A stretch of DNA of 64,000 nt from Kibdelosporangium persicum (GTDB taxonomy: Bacteria > Actinomycetota > Actinomycetes > Mycobacteriales > Pseudonocardiaceae). Position 1 is the stretch's first letter. Each line of letters begins with the position of its first letter. Shown here piece by piece: positions 55,930 through 64,000 of the stretch. The translations under genes and the position numbers were made by a program. The notes under the pieces were generated by a model. That model worked only from the letters and a program-made list of their open reading frames with translations. It made no database searches and was not told the DNA's origin. Location: positions 37,819 through 101,818 of the forward strand of contig NZ_JAAATY010000004.1 of the NCBI RefSeq assembly GCF_013280595.1, given 5' to 3'.

Positions 55930-57177
55930 GTGGTTTCACACCTGACCAGGCCAGAGCCGACACCCAGCGAGATCGGCGAAAAGATGCGCCGGCTCCGCGA
56001 ACGTCGCGGATGGAGCCTTGAACTCGTGGCCGGTCGGCTCGGCATGACGCGGCAGAATCTCTCGAAGTACGAACGTGGTGAACGACGTGTCCTGGAACGA
56101 GGACTGTTGACGAGGATCGCCGAGGCGTACGAGTGCCACGTGCTTGACCTGACGGGAGAACCGTATTCGCCGGTCGACGAGCAGTCCGCGATCGCGCACT
56201 CGGCCATCATGCCGATCCAGCTCGCGCTGCTCGACTGCGATTTCGACGACGTACCCGACCAACCCGCCCGGCCGCTCGACGACCTGGCCCGCGGTGTCCG
56301 CGACGCCAACCGGCAGCGGGATTTCACACGCTACGAGATCGCCGGTCGAGACCTCGGCGACCTGCTGACTGAGCTGCAAATCGTCGCGGCGACAGGCGAC
56401 GAGGCTGAGCAGAGACGGGCGCTGACGCTCTTCGTTGAAGCCTGCCTCGTCGCGTATGAGATCTCGAAGAATCTGGGACATCCGACGCTGGGAGTCGAGG
56501 CCGCCCGTCGCGGGCTCGGCGCCGCCAAGCGCCTCGGTGACCCGGCGATGCTTGGGTTCGCCCGGTGGTACTACGCCCTCGGCTTGATGCGTGTGGGGGC
56601 CCACCGGCGAGCGGCCGCGTCGTTGGCCAGAGGAATCGAGCACATGGAGGCCGTTGCCGACCCGTCGGCCGCCGACACACTCGGCACCGAGATCTACGGA
56701 TTGCTGCACCTGACGTCAGCGCTGGAGGCGTCACGCACCGGCCGGGCCGACGTGGCGCATGGCCACTTGGCGGAGGCTCAGCGGACCGCGGCCCGAACCG
56801 GTGAGCGTAACGGCTTGATGCAACATTTCGGGCCGACCAACTGCGCCGCGTGGTCCCTGACCGTCGGCGTCGAACTCGGCGAAGGAGCGGGCGCTGCCGA
56901 ACGCGCACGGCGCGAAAACGTCGACCTGAACGTCTTCGATTCGCCGAATCGAGTCGGTGCCTGGCATTACGACTTCGCTCGCGCGCTCGCCCAGGACGGC
57001 GGCGGCCGGGACATGGACGCGATTCGGCACCTGGACATCGCGGCCCGGACGGCTCCCCAGCGGTTGAACCACGATCCGATCGCCCGCGAGTTGGTGATGG
57101 AGTTGGACGGCCGCGCGCGGATGGCGATGTGGGAGCTGGACAGCTTGCGGAACAGGTTCGGCCTCAACGTCGACTGA
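55930..57177 (+). CDS. XRE regulator with helical sensor domain
   Basis: About 415 residues from GTG 55930 (GAGAGGG ten bases upstream). XRE helix-turn-helix at residues about 15-70 (IGEKMRRLRERRGWSLELVAGRLGMTRQNLSKYERGER), then a long helical, TPR-like region to the end (for example LVAYEISKNLGHPTLGVEAARRGLGAAKRLGD). This architecture is frequent in actinomycete regulators that respond to small signals. A perfect 9+9 bp dyad lies just after the stop and before orphan protein B. Confidence 0.88.
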   Translation: MVSHLTRPEPTPSEIGEKMRRLRERRGWSLELVAGRLGMTRQNLSKYERGERRVLERGLLTRIAEAYECHVLDLTGEPYSPVDEQSAIAHSAIMPIQLALLDCDFDDVPDQPARPLDDLARGVRDANRQRDFTRYEIAGRDLGDLLTELQIVAATGDEAEQRRALTLFVEACLVAYEISKNLGHPTLGVEAARRGLGAAKRLGDPAMLGFARWYYALGLMRVGAHRRAAASLARGIEHMEAVADPSAADTLGTEIYGLLHLTSALEASRTGRADVAHGHLAEAQRTAARTGERNGLMQHFGPTNCAAWSLTVGVELGEGAGAAERARRENVDLNVFDSPNRVGAWHYDFARALAQDGGGRDMDAIRHLDIAARTAPQRLNHDPIARELVMELDGRARMAMWELDSLRNRFGLNVD

Positions 57178-57200
57178 CCCCATCGTGTGAACATGAGGGT

Positions 57201-57221
57201 TTGTCAACTGGTAGTTGACAA
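57201..57221. promoter_or_regulatory. Perfect dyad upstream of orphan protein B
   Basis: TTGTCAACT (57201-57209), three bases, AGTTGACAA (57213-57221), then a further AACTAGTT (57220-57227). It lies 25 bp after the XRE gene and 200 bp before orphan protein B. TTGTCAACT-like dyads are typical XRE-type operators; its regulator could be either neighbouring XRE protein. Confidence 0.6.
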
Positions 57222-57421
57222 CTAGTTCCTGATCAAACTTGGCGTCCTTCCCGTCAGTCACTGCCTTTCGGGAAGGCGACGCGGTATGTGGCATTCCGGA
57301 TGGGAAACCATCCACGCAGGCGACACCTTTGGAGCCCGCTCCCCAACGCAGTCAAGCCTTACGTCCAAGAGCGACGTGGCTCCAAGCACCATTTGAACCA
57401 CTGATCACCTGGAGTTCGACC

Positions 57422-57757
57422 GTGTCTCACAAGACTCAGATATCCGCCGCCGACCACGGTGACACGTCAAATCGGCGTGTCGACGGTGGAGACTTCGCGA
57501 CGTCCGTCGCGGAGATGGTCGCCGATCAGGCACCGCCCATGTTCGCTGTTGTCCTCGAGTTCGGCGATGGCGCCGAAGCAGAGATAGTTGCCTGGGGAAT
57601 GGTGCTTGACGACAGCACGTACATGGTCACGGTGGACGGCAAGAACCAATACGTCTTGGCTGAGCCAGAAAATGCCGTGCGCTACATCCGCGGTCATAGC
57701 GACATCACGCCACATCTGGTGTGGGCAGGACCGTCGGCCGCTAGGTCTCACGGGTAA
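57422..57757 (+). CDS. Orphan small protein, paralogue B
   Basis: A 111-residue protein, clear paralogue of the one at 16492: GGDFATSVAEMVADQAP, MFAVVLEFGD, EIVAWGMVLDD, TYMVTVDGKNQY and DITPHLVW align without gaps. GTG 57422 has GGAG seven bases upstream, at the same place as in copy A. No signal, membrane helix or known motif. It lies between two XRE regulator genes, 33 bp before the second, so it is probably cotranscribed with that regulator. Confidence 0.85.
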   Translation: MSHKTQISAADHGDTSNRRVDGGDFATSVAEMVADQAPPMFAVVLEFGDGAEAEIVAWGMVLDDSTYMVTVDGKNQYVLAEPENAVRYIRGHSDITPHLVWAGPSAARSHG

Positions 57758-57790
57758 GCCCAGCAAGCACAAGTCACCAGCGGAATTTTC

Positions 57791-58081
57791 GTGTCTGAGC
57801 AGCAAAGCCCACCATGTCCACGCACTCGGCTGGGAGCCAAGCTTCGCCGGATGAGACGACAGGCAGGACTCACCCTTGACCAGGCGGCGTCGAGGCTCGA
57901 CAAGTCTCGAAGCAGCATGTACAGGATCGAAAACGGCCGTACCAGGGTGGATGTTCACCTGGCGCGGTCGATGATGGACCTCTACGGCATTCGTGACATC
58001 ACACTGCTCGAAGAGGTGCGCGAAGCCGTCAAGCCGGTCGGTGGTTTACCCGGTACTGAGGGGGCGACACGTGGCCAGTGA
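57791..58081 (+). CDS. Small XRE regulator
   Basis: A 96-residue protein that is little more than an XRE helix-turn-helix: LGAKLRRMRRQAGLTLDQAASRLDKSRSSMYRIENGRTRVDV, followed by a short helix and a flexible end. Larger actinobacterial relatives carry a C-terminal sensor domain, so this one looks shortened or minimal. It follows orphan protein B by 33 bp and ends flush against the convergent kinase stop (no spacing). Confidence 0.82.
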   Translation: MSEQQSPPCPRTRLGAKLRRMRRQAGLTLDQAASRLDKSRSSMYRIENGRTRVDVHLARSMMDLYGIRDITLLEEVREAVKPVGGLPGTEGATRGQ

Positions 58082-59749
58082 TCAGGCCGTACCGGCTTTG
58101 AAATCGTCGATCATCAGTTTGCCGTTCTGGACGATCACGGTGAACCGGTAAGGCTCGCGGGTTTCGCGGCCGTCCTTGAACTTGAACCGCACTGTGCCGC
58201 GGACGTTGCCTTTGTCGTCCTGGTTGGTGTCGGTGATCCGGACGTCGGACATCTGGGCGTAGAAGGTGAAGTAGCCGTCCCGGCCGTTGGACAGCCCCTG
58301 GGCCTTCGGGGTGAGCAGGGCCCACCCCGCCTCGGGGTTCTCCGGCAACAGGTCGTAGTAACGGCTGACGAAGTTCGCCGCGTCGTCCAGGGACTCGCCG
58401 TCGTCGTCGTCATCGGTCGACGGGGTGGACGTGGGCGAGGACGAAGGTGTGGTGGGCGGCGGTGTGGTCTTCTTCGGCGTCGCCGAGGGCGTCTGGGTGA
58501 CGGTGGTCGGCGGCGGCGGGGCCAGTGTCGTCGGGTTCTGCTGCGCGTTCGTCGGTTTTGTGGGCGTGAAGATGTTGGCTACCAGGACGCCGATAGCGGC
58601 CGCACCGATGATCGCGAGGATCGTCAGCACGATCTTGCGGACGTCCCTGCGGGGTCTTGGCTCCGCGGGCATCGGGTCGCGTCTGGGTTGCGAGCCGTGC
58701 GGTGGCGGTTGGTTGCCACGTGGCGGCGTGCCGGGCGGCGGGCCCAGCGGGAAGCCGCCGGGCGGTGTACGACGTGGCTCAGCGAGCGGGTTGGCGTCGA
58801 TCCGCGTCTGCGGGTGCGGCGGCACGGGTGGGGGCGGCGGCGGTGGCGGCGGAGCGATCCGTGGGGCGACGGCGACGGTCGGGCCGTCGTAGTTGCCGCC
58901 GCTGAGCAATCCGGGCGGGACGGGACGACCGGCGGCGATCGCGGCCAGTGCTTCCTTGGCGGCGGCCATGGACGGCCGCTCCTCCGGTTCGGTACGCAGC
59001 AGGCGCATCAGCAACGCCGTCAACGGACCCGCCTGACGAGGCGGGGTGATCTTGCCCGCCGCGACCGCGTGCAGCAGTGCGAGCGTGTTCTCGCTCAGAC
59101 CGAACGGCGAGTGTCCCTCGACGCAGATGTACAGCGTCGAGCCCAGCGAGAACACGTCCGACGCGGGCGTCGGCTCCATGCCCTTGGCGACCTCGGGAGC
59201 GAGGTACGCGGGTGTCCCGGCGAGCATGCCGGTGGCGGTCACGGTCACGTCGCCGACCGCACGCGAGATGCCGAAGTCGGTGATCTTCACCGAGCCGTCG
59301 TTGCCGAGCAGCACGTTGGCGGGCTTGATGTCGCGGTGCACGATCCCGGCCGCGTGCGCGGCGACCAGGCCGGCCGCCACCTCGGTGCCGATCCTGGCGG
59401 CCTCCTGCGGCGGCAGCGTGATCCGCTCGTCCAGTTCGGCCGCGAGGCTGCGGGACGGCAGGTACTCCATCACCAGCCAGGGCTGGCCGTCATCCTCGAC
59501 CACGTCGTAGACCGTGATCGCGTTCGGGTGCTGCAGCCGGGCCGCGATCCGGCCCTCCCGCATCGAGCGGAGCCGGCCTTCCTCGGCCTGCGCGGCGCTC
59601 AGGCCGGGCTGCGTCAGCAACTGTTTGACCGCGACCGTGCGGTGCAACCGCTCGTCGTGCGCCTGCCAAACGACGCCCATGGCGCCGCTGCCGATGCGCT
59701 GTCCCAGTCGGTATCGACCCGCCACCAGGCGGTCTTCGTCGGAGGGCAA
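58082..59749 (-). CDS. Ser/Thr protein kinase, PknB type, with outer domain
   Basis: A 555-residue receptor kinase. Kinase domain at residues 10-275: glycine loop IGSGAMGVVW, VAVKQLL, catalytic HRDIKPANVLL, DFGISR, APEVAKG. Pro-rich juxtamembrane segment, one membrane helix near 372-392 (IVLTILAIIGAAAIGVLVANIF), a Thr/Pro-rich stalk, and a C-terminal extracytoplasmic domain (about 455-555: FVSRYYDLLPENPEAGWALL through GKLMIDDFKAG). It uses a TTG start at 59749 with GGGAG upstream. The two membrane proteins at 61444 and 62476 carry related outer domains. Confidence 0.92.
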   Translation of the reverse strand: MPSDEDRLVAGRYRLGQRIGSGAMGVVWQAHDERLHRTVAVKQLLTQPGLSAAQAEEGRLRSMREGRIAARLQHPNAITVYDVVEDDGQPWLVMEYLPSRSLAAELDERITLPPQEAARIGTEVAAGLVAAHAAGIVHRDIKPANVLLGNDGSVKITDFGISRAVGDVTVTATGMLAGTPAYLAPEVAKGMEPTPASDVFSLGSTLYICVEGHSPFGLSENTLALLHAVAAGKITPPRQAGPLTALLMRLLRTEPEERPSMAAAKEALAAIAAGRPVPPGLLSGGNYDGPTVAVAPRIAPPPPPPPPPVPPHPQTRIDANPLAEPRRTPPGGFPLGPPPGTPPRGNQPPPHGSQPRRDPMPAEPRPRRDVRKIVLTILAIIGAAAIGVLVANIFTPTKPTNAQQNPTTLAPPPPTTVTQTPSATPKKTTPPPTTPSSSPTSTPSTDDDDDGESLDDAANFVSRYYDLLPENPEAGWALLTPKAQGLSNGRDGYFTFYAQMSDVRITDTNQDDKGNVRGTVRFKFKDGRETREPYRFTVIVQNGKLMIDDFKAGTA

Positions 59750-59832
59750 CGCCTAACTCCCGTACGGCTGGTTGTCTGCGACCTAGGACTCTACTTATGT
59801 GTCGTTTGGGCGCACTCGGAGGTTGCTTCGTA

Positions 59833-61164
59833 CTACCGGGAATTCGGGATGCTGATCGTTCCCGGGTTCGATGGCCTGGTCGGCGAGTTCGACGGCGGCG
59901 ACGACGGTTTGGGAGTGGTGGTCGTCGTGGTCGTCGTGGTGGTGGTCGACGACTGCGTCTTCGGTGGCTCCGTCTGCTTCGGTGTCGACCTCGGTGGCTG
60001 GCGGGTCGGCTGCTCGCTCGACGTCTCGGTGTACGTCTCGGTGTAGGTGAACGTCGGCACGGAGCTGGTGGTCGTCTGCGAGCTGTTGACCTTGGACGGG
60101 TCCGGCCCGCCCTTCTCCTCGTTGCCGCTGGCCGCGATCAGCCAGCCGCCCAGCCCCAGCACCAGCGCGGCCATCACACCGGCCAGCACGAGCGGCCGCT
60201 TGGACTGCTTGTGCGGTGGCGGCGGAGCCGCCGCGGGCCGGACACCCGTGCGCGACCGCGCACTCGGTGCCGCGACGGCCCTGGTGCGCGGATCGGTCGA
60301 CGGACCGGCGAACACGGTCCGCGTCTCCGGCACGTCCGGGTGGTCGCCACGGGCCACCGCGGCCAGCATGTCCCTGGCGTGCGCGGCGGTCGGACGGTCC
60401 TCGGCCTCGGTGGCCAGCAGTGCGATCAGCACCGGGGTCAGCGGTCCCGCCAGCTGCGGCGGGTTGATCTTGCCCGCGGCGACGGCGTGCAGCAGGCCGA
60501 GCGTGTTCTCGCTCAGGCCGAACGGCGGCTCGCCTTCGACCGCCGCGTACAGCGTCGAGCCGAGGGAGAAGACGTCGGTGGGCGGTGTCGGGTCCTTGCC
60601 GTACGCCACCTCAGGCGCCAGATACGCGGGCGTCCCGGCGATCAGCCCGGTCTTGGTGACCGTGACGTCGTCACTGGCCCGCGAGATGCCGAAGTCGGTG
60701 ATCTTCACCGAGCCGTTGTCGGCGAGCAGGATGTTGCCCGGCTTGATGTCCCGGTGCACGATGCCCGCGGCGTGCGCGGCGGCCAGCGCCGCGGCGATCT
60801 GCGCGCCGATCGCGGCGACCTCGAGCGGCGGCATCGCGCCGCGCTCCTTCATGGCCGCGGCCAGGCTCTGACTGGGGACGTACTCCATCACCAGCCAGGG
60901 CGCGTCGTCCTCGTCGACCACGTCGAAGACCGTCACCGCGTTCGGGTGGTGCAGCTTGGCGGCGATCCGCCCTTCCCGCTGCACGCGTTCGAGCGCCTCG
61001 TTGATCTCCTCCTGTGACAGGCCGGTCTGCAGCAGGACCTGCTTGACGGCGACGACTCTGTTGAGCCGCTCGTCCTTTGCCTGCCAGACCACGCCCATGG
61101 CGCCAGTGCCGATGCGATGCACGAGCCGGTAGCGACCGGCTACCAGTCGGCCTTCGTCGCTCAC
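59833..61164 (-). CDS. Ser/Thr protein kinase, PknB type, without folded outer domain
   Basis: A 443-residue kinase closely related to the preceding one: IGTGAMGVVWQAKDERL, HRDIKPGNILL, DFGISRASDD, APEVAYGKD; one membrane helix near 330-350. The outer part is only Thr/Ser/Pro-rich low complexity, including a run of 11-12 threonines, with no folded sensor. GTG 61164 has AAGGAGGT upstream. It lies 83 bp upstream of the other kinase on the same strand, so the two are probably a duplicated pair in one operon. Confidence 0.92.
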   Translation of the reverse strand: MSDEGRLVAGRYRLVHRIGTGAMGVVWQAKDERLNRVVAVKQVLLQTGLSQEEINEALERVQREGRIAAKLHHPNAVTVFDVVDEDDAPWLVMEYVPSQSLAAAMKERGAMPPLEVAAIGAQIAAALAAAHAAGIVHRDIKPGNILLADNGSVKITDFGISRASDDVTVTKTGLIAGTPAYLAPEVAYGKDPTPPTDVFSLGSTLYAAVEGEPPFGLSENTLGLLHAVAAGKINPPQLAGPLTPVLIALLATEAEDRPTAAHARDMLAAVARGDHPDVPETRTVFAGPSTDPRTRAVAAPSARSRTGVRPAAAPPPPHKQSKRPLVLAGVMAALVLGLGGWLIAASGNEEKGGPDPSKVNSSQTTTSSVPTFTYTETYTETSSEQPTRQPPRSTPKQTEPPKTQSSTTTTTTTTTTTPKPSSPPSNSPTRPSNPGTISIPNSR

Positions 61165-61443
61165 GACACCTCCTTGCCCGCGAACTGCTCGCCGGCGATC
61201 TTCTCTGTCAGGCGGACATCCCCCGAGATCCGCCTCCAGGCTATGCGCTCACTCTTCGCGCACGGCCGCGAGACCGTTACCTGGACACGAACAGCACCGG
61301 CGTGTCGTCGCGACCGGCTCGCAGATTGAGACCAACGCCACACACCAGCCCAATCCTCGGGCGTGCTCAGCTTAGCCCGATCGGGGGTCGCATTGGTGAC
61401 GCGAGGTACTGAGCGGCCCGATCGCCTCACTACTTCGGCTGAA

Positions 61444-62316
61444 TCAACTGCGCTGAGCGGAGACGATCTCGGCGCCGGTGATCCGTTTCGGCTGGCTCTC
61501 GGTGACCCTGAGCAGCTGTTGTACCCGAGCGGTGCCGCCGTCGGGCAGCACCATCTCGACAACGGCCAGCAACGCTCCGTCACCACGCGGCTGCACGTCG
61601 ATCACCCGGATGTCGCGTGTCTGCGTCCACGAGTCCAGGAAGTGGGACAGGTCGGTCTGCCGGAGCAGTCCGTCCAGCAGTCCGACGGCCTGCTGTGGCT
61701 GGCTGGCGAGCAGCTTGTAGTACTCCCTGACCAGCTCGGCGTCCGTCGGCGCGGTGTTGGTGACCTGCGCGGGCGGGGTCACCGGGGCGGTGAGCTTCTT
61801 CGAGTCGTTCGCGCGGCGGCCGGAACCCGTGTTCTCCATCGTCGCGGAGGCGCTGCCCGTGTTGGGCGCGGGCATCTCCGTGGTGATCCGCGGTGCGTTG
61901 ACGGCGGTGAGGGTGAACATGTGCGGCAGCAGAGCCTGCTCGTTCGTCATCTCGGCGACCGGGCGGCCGACCGCGCCGGTCTCCGCCTGACGCCGGGTGT
62001 TGATGATGGACGCGGCGGCGATGGAAGCGCAGAGCACCGCGGTGGCCACGCCGAGCCCGGCGAGCTTGGCCAGGTGCCCGGTGCGGGCCGCTTGGCGGCG
62101 GTGGGTCCTCGGAGCGGGCGACGGCTGTGCCAGCGGTCGCGGCTCGGCCGAAGTGACCGGCGGCATCGGTTCCGTGGCGATGCCCGCGGGCATCTCCTCG
62201 GTGGCGGCCTCGTCGCGGGACTCCAGATGAACCGGGGTCGGCCGGTTCTTGATCAGCTCCGCAACGGTGATCGACCCGGCTCGGATGTGCCGGCGACCAG
62301 ACGTCGGACGCTCCAC
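61444..62316 (-). CDS. Membrane protein with kinase-type outer domain
   Basis: A 290-residue protein from GTG 62316 (AAGGAAG upstream). Cytoplasmic head with basic and Pro-rich stretches, one membrane helix (LAKLAGLGVATAVLCASIAAASI, about residues 80-103), a linker, and an extracytoplasmic domain (about 190-290: ELVREYYKLLASQPQQAVGLLDGLLRQ, then IRVIDVQPRGDGALLAVVEMVL) that aligns with the outer domain of the kinase at 58082 (NTF2-like order). No kinase domain. Probably a receptor partner or phosphorylation target of the kinases; the head has Thr-rich phosphorylation candidates. Confidence 0.75.
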   Translation of the reverse strand: MERPTSGRRHIRAGSITVAELIKNRPTPVHLESRDEAATEEMPAGIATEPMPPVTSAEPRPLAQPSPAPRTHRRQAARTGHLAKLAGLGVATAVLCASIAAASIINTRRQAETGAVGRPVAEMTNEQALLPHMFTLTAVNAPRITTEMPAPNTGSASATMENTGSGRRANDSKKLTAPVTPPAQVTNTAPTDAELVREYYKLLASQPQQAVGLLDGLLRQTDLSHFLDSWTQTRDIRVIDVQPRGDGALLAVVEMVLPDGGTARVQQLLRVTESQPKRITGAEIVSAQRS

Positions 62317-62475
62317 TGTTACTTCCTTGCGTGTCTGTCCTGTACTCGGGGGCGTCGAGTCACGGAAGGCCACATCAGGGTCACCCGTTCGGGGCTGCTC
62401 GTGGCGGTGTCTGTAGCTCGACCGGGCCAGCGGTCACCGCTGGCACTGTCGGTATCGGCTCGAACGGGCCCGGAC

Positions 62476-63366
62476 TTAATGGGTAACTTCAGAACGGATT
62501 TTCGGATCCCGGCCCGACGTGAACTTCAGCCGTCTGCGCTCGGTGATCGTGGACCCGTCCTTCTTCGTGATCTTCACTTCACTGAGAGTCGTGCCCTGGT
62601 TCGGGTCGATGCAGATCCTGTACACCTCGACCGCCTTGATGTCGGCGTAGCGCTGCCGGAACGCCTCCTTGCCCTGCATACGCATCTCTCCGGTGGTCAT
62701 CTGGTACGCCGCGTCCGGGGCGGCGGTGACCTGCTCGTAGAACGCCTCGGTCCGGTCGCCGATCTGCTCGGGGTCGTTCATCGCCAGCGCTCGCTTCGGC
62801 GTGGTCTCCCGGAGCGGCGTGGCAGGCGGTGGCGGGGACGACGGCGGCGAACCGGTCGACTGCGGACCGCTGGTGCGCACCGTGCGGCTCGCGGCCGGTC
62901 CGCCGGTCGTGCCCCGATGGGACTGGTTCGGCACGGCCGCGACCGCGGACCGTTCCACGACGCGGTCCGCGGGCTTCGGTGACCGGCTCGGGACGGGGCC
63001 CGCGGACACGTCGAGGAACACCGGCGCGCTGGGCACACCAGGCAGGGCGTCGATGGTCTCGGTGTTCTTCGGCCTGCCGACCAGCGCGGACGCCGCGAAG
63101 CTCAGGCTGACCACGACGGCCAGTGATGAGCCCACTGCGAACCACGCGGCCTTGCGCCAGGTCTTCGGTGGCGTGACCGAGGCGGGAATGGTGCCGAGGT
63201 CGAACTTCCGCAAGCCGGGACCGGTCATCTCAGCCACAGTCGGCGGCGCGAGCACAGGCTCGGGGAGCGCGTGCGCGGGTGGGTTCGCGTGACCGACCTG
63301 CGGTGTCCACGTCCCCTGGCTGTGCCGGTGGCGTCCCTTCTCCGGGTGTTGCTCCTCGCTGGTCAT
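62476..63366 (-). CDS. Second membrane protein with kinase-type outer domain
   Basis: A 296-residue protein from ATG 63366. His/Gln-rich head, one membrane helix (AAWFAVGSSLAVVVSLSFAAS, about residues 78-98), a Pro/Ser/Thr-rich stalk, and an outer domain at about 195-296 (IGDRTEAFYEQVTAAPDAAYQMTT, FRQRYADIKAVEVYRICID, VKITKKDGSTITERRRLKF). Its order of secondary structure matches the outer domains of the 58082 kinase and the 61444 protein, though sequence identity is low. First gene of the four-gene kinase locus on the minus strand. Confidence 0.72.
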   Translation of the reverse strand: MTSEEQHPEKGRHRHSQGTWTPQVGHANPPAHALPEPVLAPPTVAEMTGPGLRKFDLGTIPASVTPPKTWRKAAWFAVGSSLAVVVSLSFAASALVGRPKNTETIDALPGVPSAPVFLDVSAGPVPSRSPKPADRVVERSAVAAVPNQSHRGTTGGPAASRTVRTSGPQSTGSPPSSPPPPATPLRETTPKRALAMNDPEQIGDRTEAFYEQVTAAPDAAYQMTTGEMRMQGKEAFRQRYADIKAVEVYRICIDPNQGTTLSEVKITKKDGSTITERRRLKFTSGRDPKIRSEVTH

Positions 63367-63628
63367 ACAGCTGTGACCCTTCTCACTGCCGGGTATGGCC
63401 CGATGGCTCATGACCACGGCGTGGCGACCACGTGAGCGCGGCGAAGGGCTTTCCACCAACGGGCCGCGCGGGTCGCGCGCGGACCGTTCCGATGGGCCCG
63501 TCAGTGCTCACCCGAGCCAGGGTATGCCGGACCTTCCGCGCACAGAAACGCTGGTAGGGCCCCAGATTCGTCTCCACACGACCGGGTGAAAAATCTTGAC
63601 AGTGTTGGATTGTCCTCGCTTCGCTCGG

Positions 63629-64000
63629 ACGGATTTGGTCGCCTTGAGCCGGCCATTTCCACCCCGCCCCACGCTGCCGACACCGTTCGGTGCCTGGTTT
63701 TTCGCTGGGGTTGGGGCGGTGTCGGGCGTGTTGCGGGGCGTAAATGACCGGCGCGACCAAATCGTGGGCGGTTGCTTGGCCTGCGGTGGTTGCTGGGGCG
63801 GGTCGTTCGGTCCTGTCTCACGCTGCCGACACCGCTCGGTGGCTGGTTTTTGCTGTGGTTGGGGCGGTGTCGGGCGTGTTGCGGGGCGTAAATGACCGGC
63901 GCGACCAAATCGTGGGCGGTTGCTTGGCCTGCGGGGTTGTGGGGGTGGGTCGTTTCGGCTCTGTCTCACGCTGTCGACATCGCTCGGTGGCTGGTTTTTG
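63629..64000. repeat. Tandem repeat of about 148 bp with internal inverted arms
   Basis: Units start at 63670, 63819 and 63967 (CACGCTG(C/T)CGACA), giving periods of 149 and 148 bp; the third runs off the window. Each full unit contains CCGACACCG and, 31 bp on, CGGTGTCGG (63677/63717 and 63826/63865), plus the block AAATGACCGGCGCGACCAAA. An inverted, diverged copy of that block lies upstream at about 63629-63659 (ATTTGGTCGC, CCGGCCATTT), so the first unit can fold into a long stem. No gene in it is convincing. From 63367 to 63628 I see only the upstream region of the kinase-locus gene. Confidence 0.8.

Noticed and set aside
63383..63969. Several open frames with the shared peptide APVIYAPQHARHRP in the end repeats
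   Set aside because: They only reflect the tandem DNA repeat; no ribosome site, and composition is extreme (Pro, Arg, His, Gln).
63670..64000. End repeat considered as CRISPR array
   Set aside because: The repeat unit is 148 bp with almost no variable spacer, which does not fit CRISPR arrays.

Overview
Organism. The DNA is very GC-rich with strongly GC-biased third codon positions, GTG/TTG starts are common, and it carries actinobacterial landmark genes (a WhiB3/WhiD-type regulator, a BldM-type regulator, sigma-D with an RsdA-type anti-sigma factor, guaB3, PknB-type kinases). Gene order follows the Mycobacterium tuberculosis alr-tsaE-tsaB-rimI-tsaD-groES-groEL1-whiB3-sigD-guaB2-guaB3-choD-guaA chromosomal block (Rv3423c to Rv3396c), and the bldM-whiD-sigma-guaB association also known from Streptomyces. 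I infer a core chromosomal segment of a filamentous actinomycete, probably Pseudonocardiaceae-like; the genus cannot be fixed from the sequence alone. Layout. 1-4.4 kb: end of a type-B carboxylesterase, DoxX and ABM-like genes with a divergent LysR gene, TetR and MarR regulators, and a secreted beta-propeller. 4.5-7.1 kb: alr, an alpha/beta hydrolase and tsaE, coupled through ATGA overlaps. 7.1-17.6 kb: an accessory stretch that separates tsaE from tsaB. It holds a double Lrp regulator, an MFS exporter, a matB/carboxyltransferase/SDR operon with a divergent TetR gene and twin operators, an AT-richer NUDIX/XRE/small-protein island, and a merR-trxA pair. 17.6-19.8 kb: tsaB-rimI-tsaD. 19.8-24 kb: secreted amidase, PhoD phosphatase and an apparently 5'-shortened gene bracketed by palindromes. 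24-26.3 kb: groES-groEL with CIRCE, inverted relative to tsaD. 26.3-34.5 kb: an ESX-like pair, the WhiB regulator, a CarH-like MerR regulator, a degenerate-receiver BldM, sigD-rsdA and a DUF5319 gene. 34.6-42.8 kb: guaB, guaB3, SDR/TetR, GNAT, a ChoD-like GMC oxidoreductase and a secreted FAD oxidase, followed by a 185-bp MITE-like element. 43-46 kb: a TPR-CHAT protease preceded by a small repeat protein. 46.2-50.2 kb: aldehyde dehydrogenase, guaA and a secreted trypsin. 50.3-55.8 kb: PspC-type histidine kinase and response regulator, two envelope genes, EamA and LysR. 55.9-58.1 kb: XRE regulators around a second copy of the orphan small protein. 58.1-63.4 kb: two Ser/Thr kinases and two membrane proteins sharing an extracytoplasmic domain. 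63.6-64 kb: a tandem repeat running off the end. How it works together. The stable core makes cell-wall D-alanine, the t6A tRNA modification, chaperonin and GMP, interleaved with developmental and redox regulators. Accessory insertions sit between these core blocks. A family of about 46-bp palindromes with a constant GGGTTAGAAC centre sits at gene 3' ends (five sites). The most promising candidate for an undescribed system is the 83-residue protein with three GPVSHQ(K)TEP repeats encoded directly upstream of a TPR-CHAT caspase-like protease and separated from it by a strong hairpin. Two near-identical orphan small proteins associated with XRE regulators, a cobalamin-photoreceptor-like MerR protein and the kinase locus with a shared sensor domain are also worth attention.
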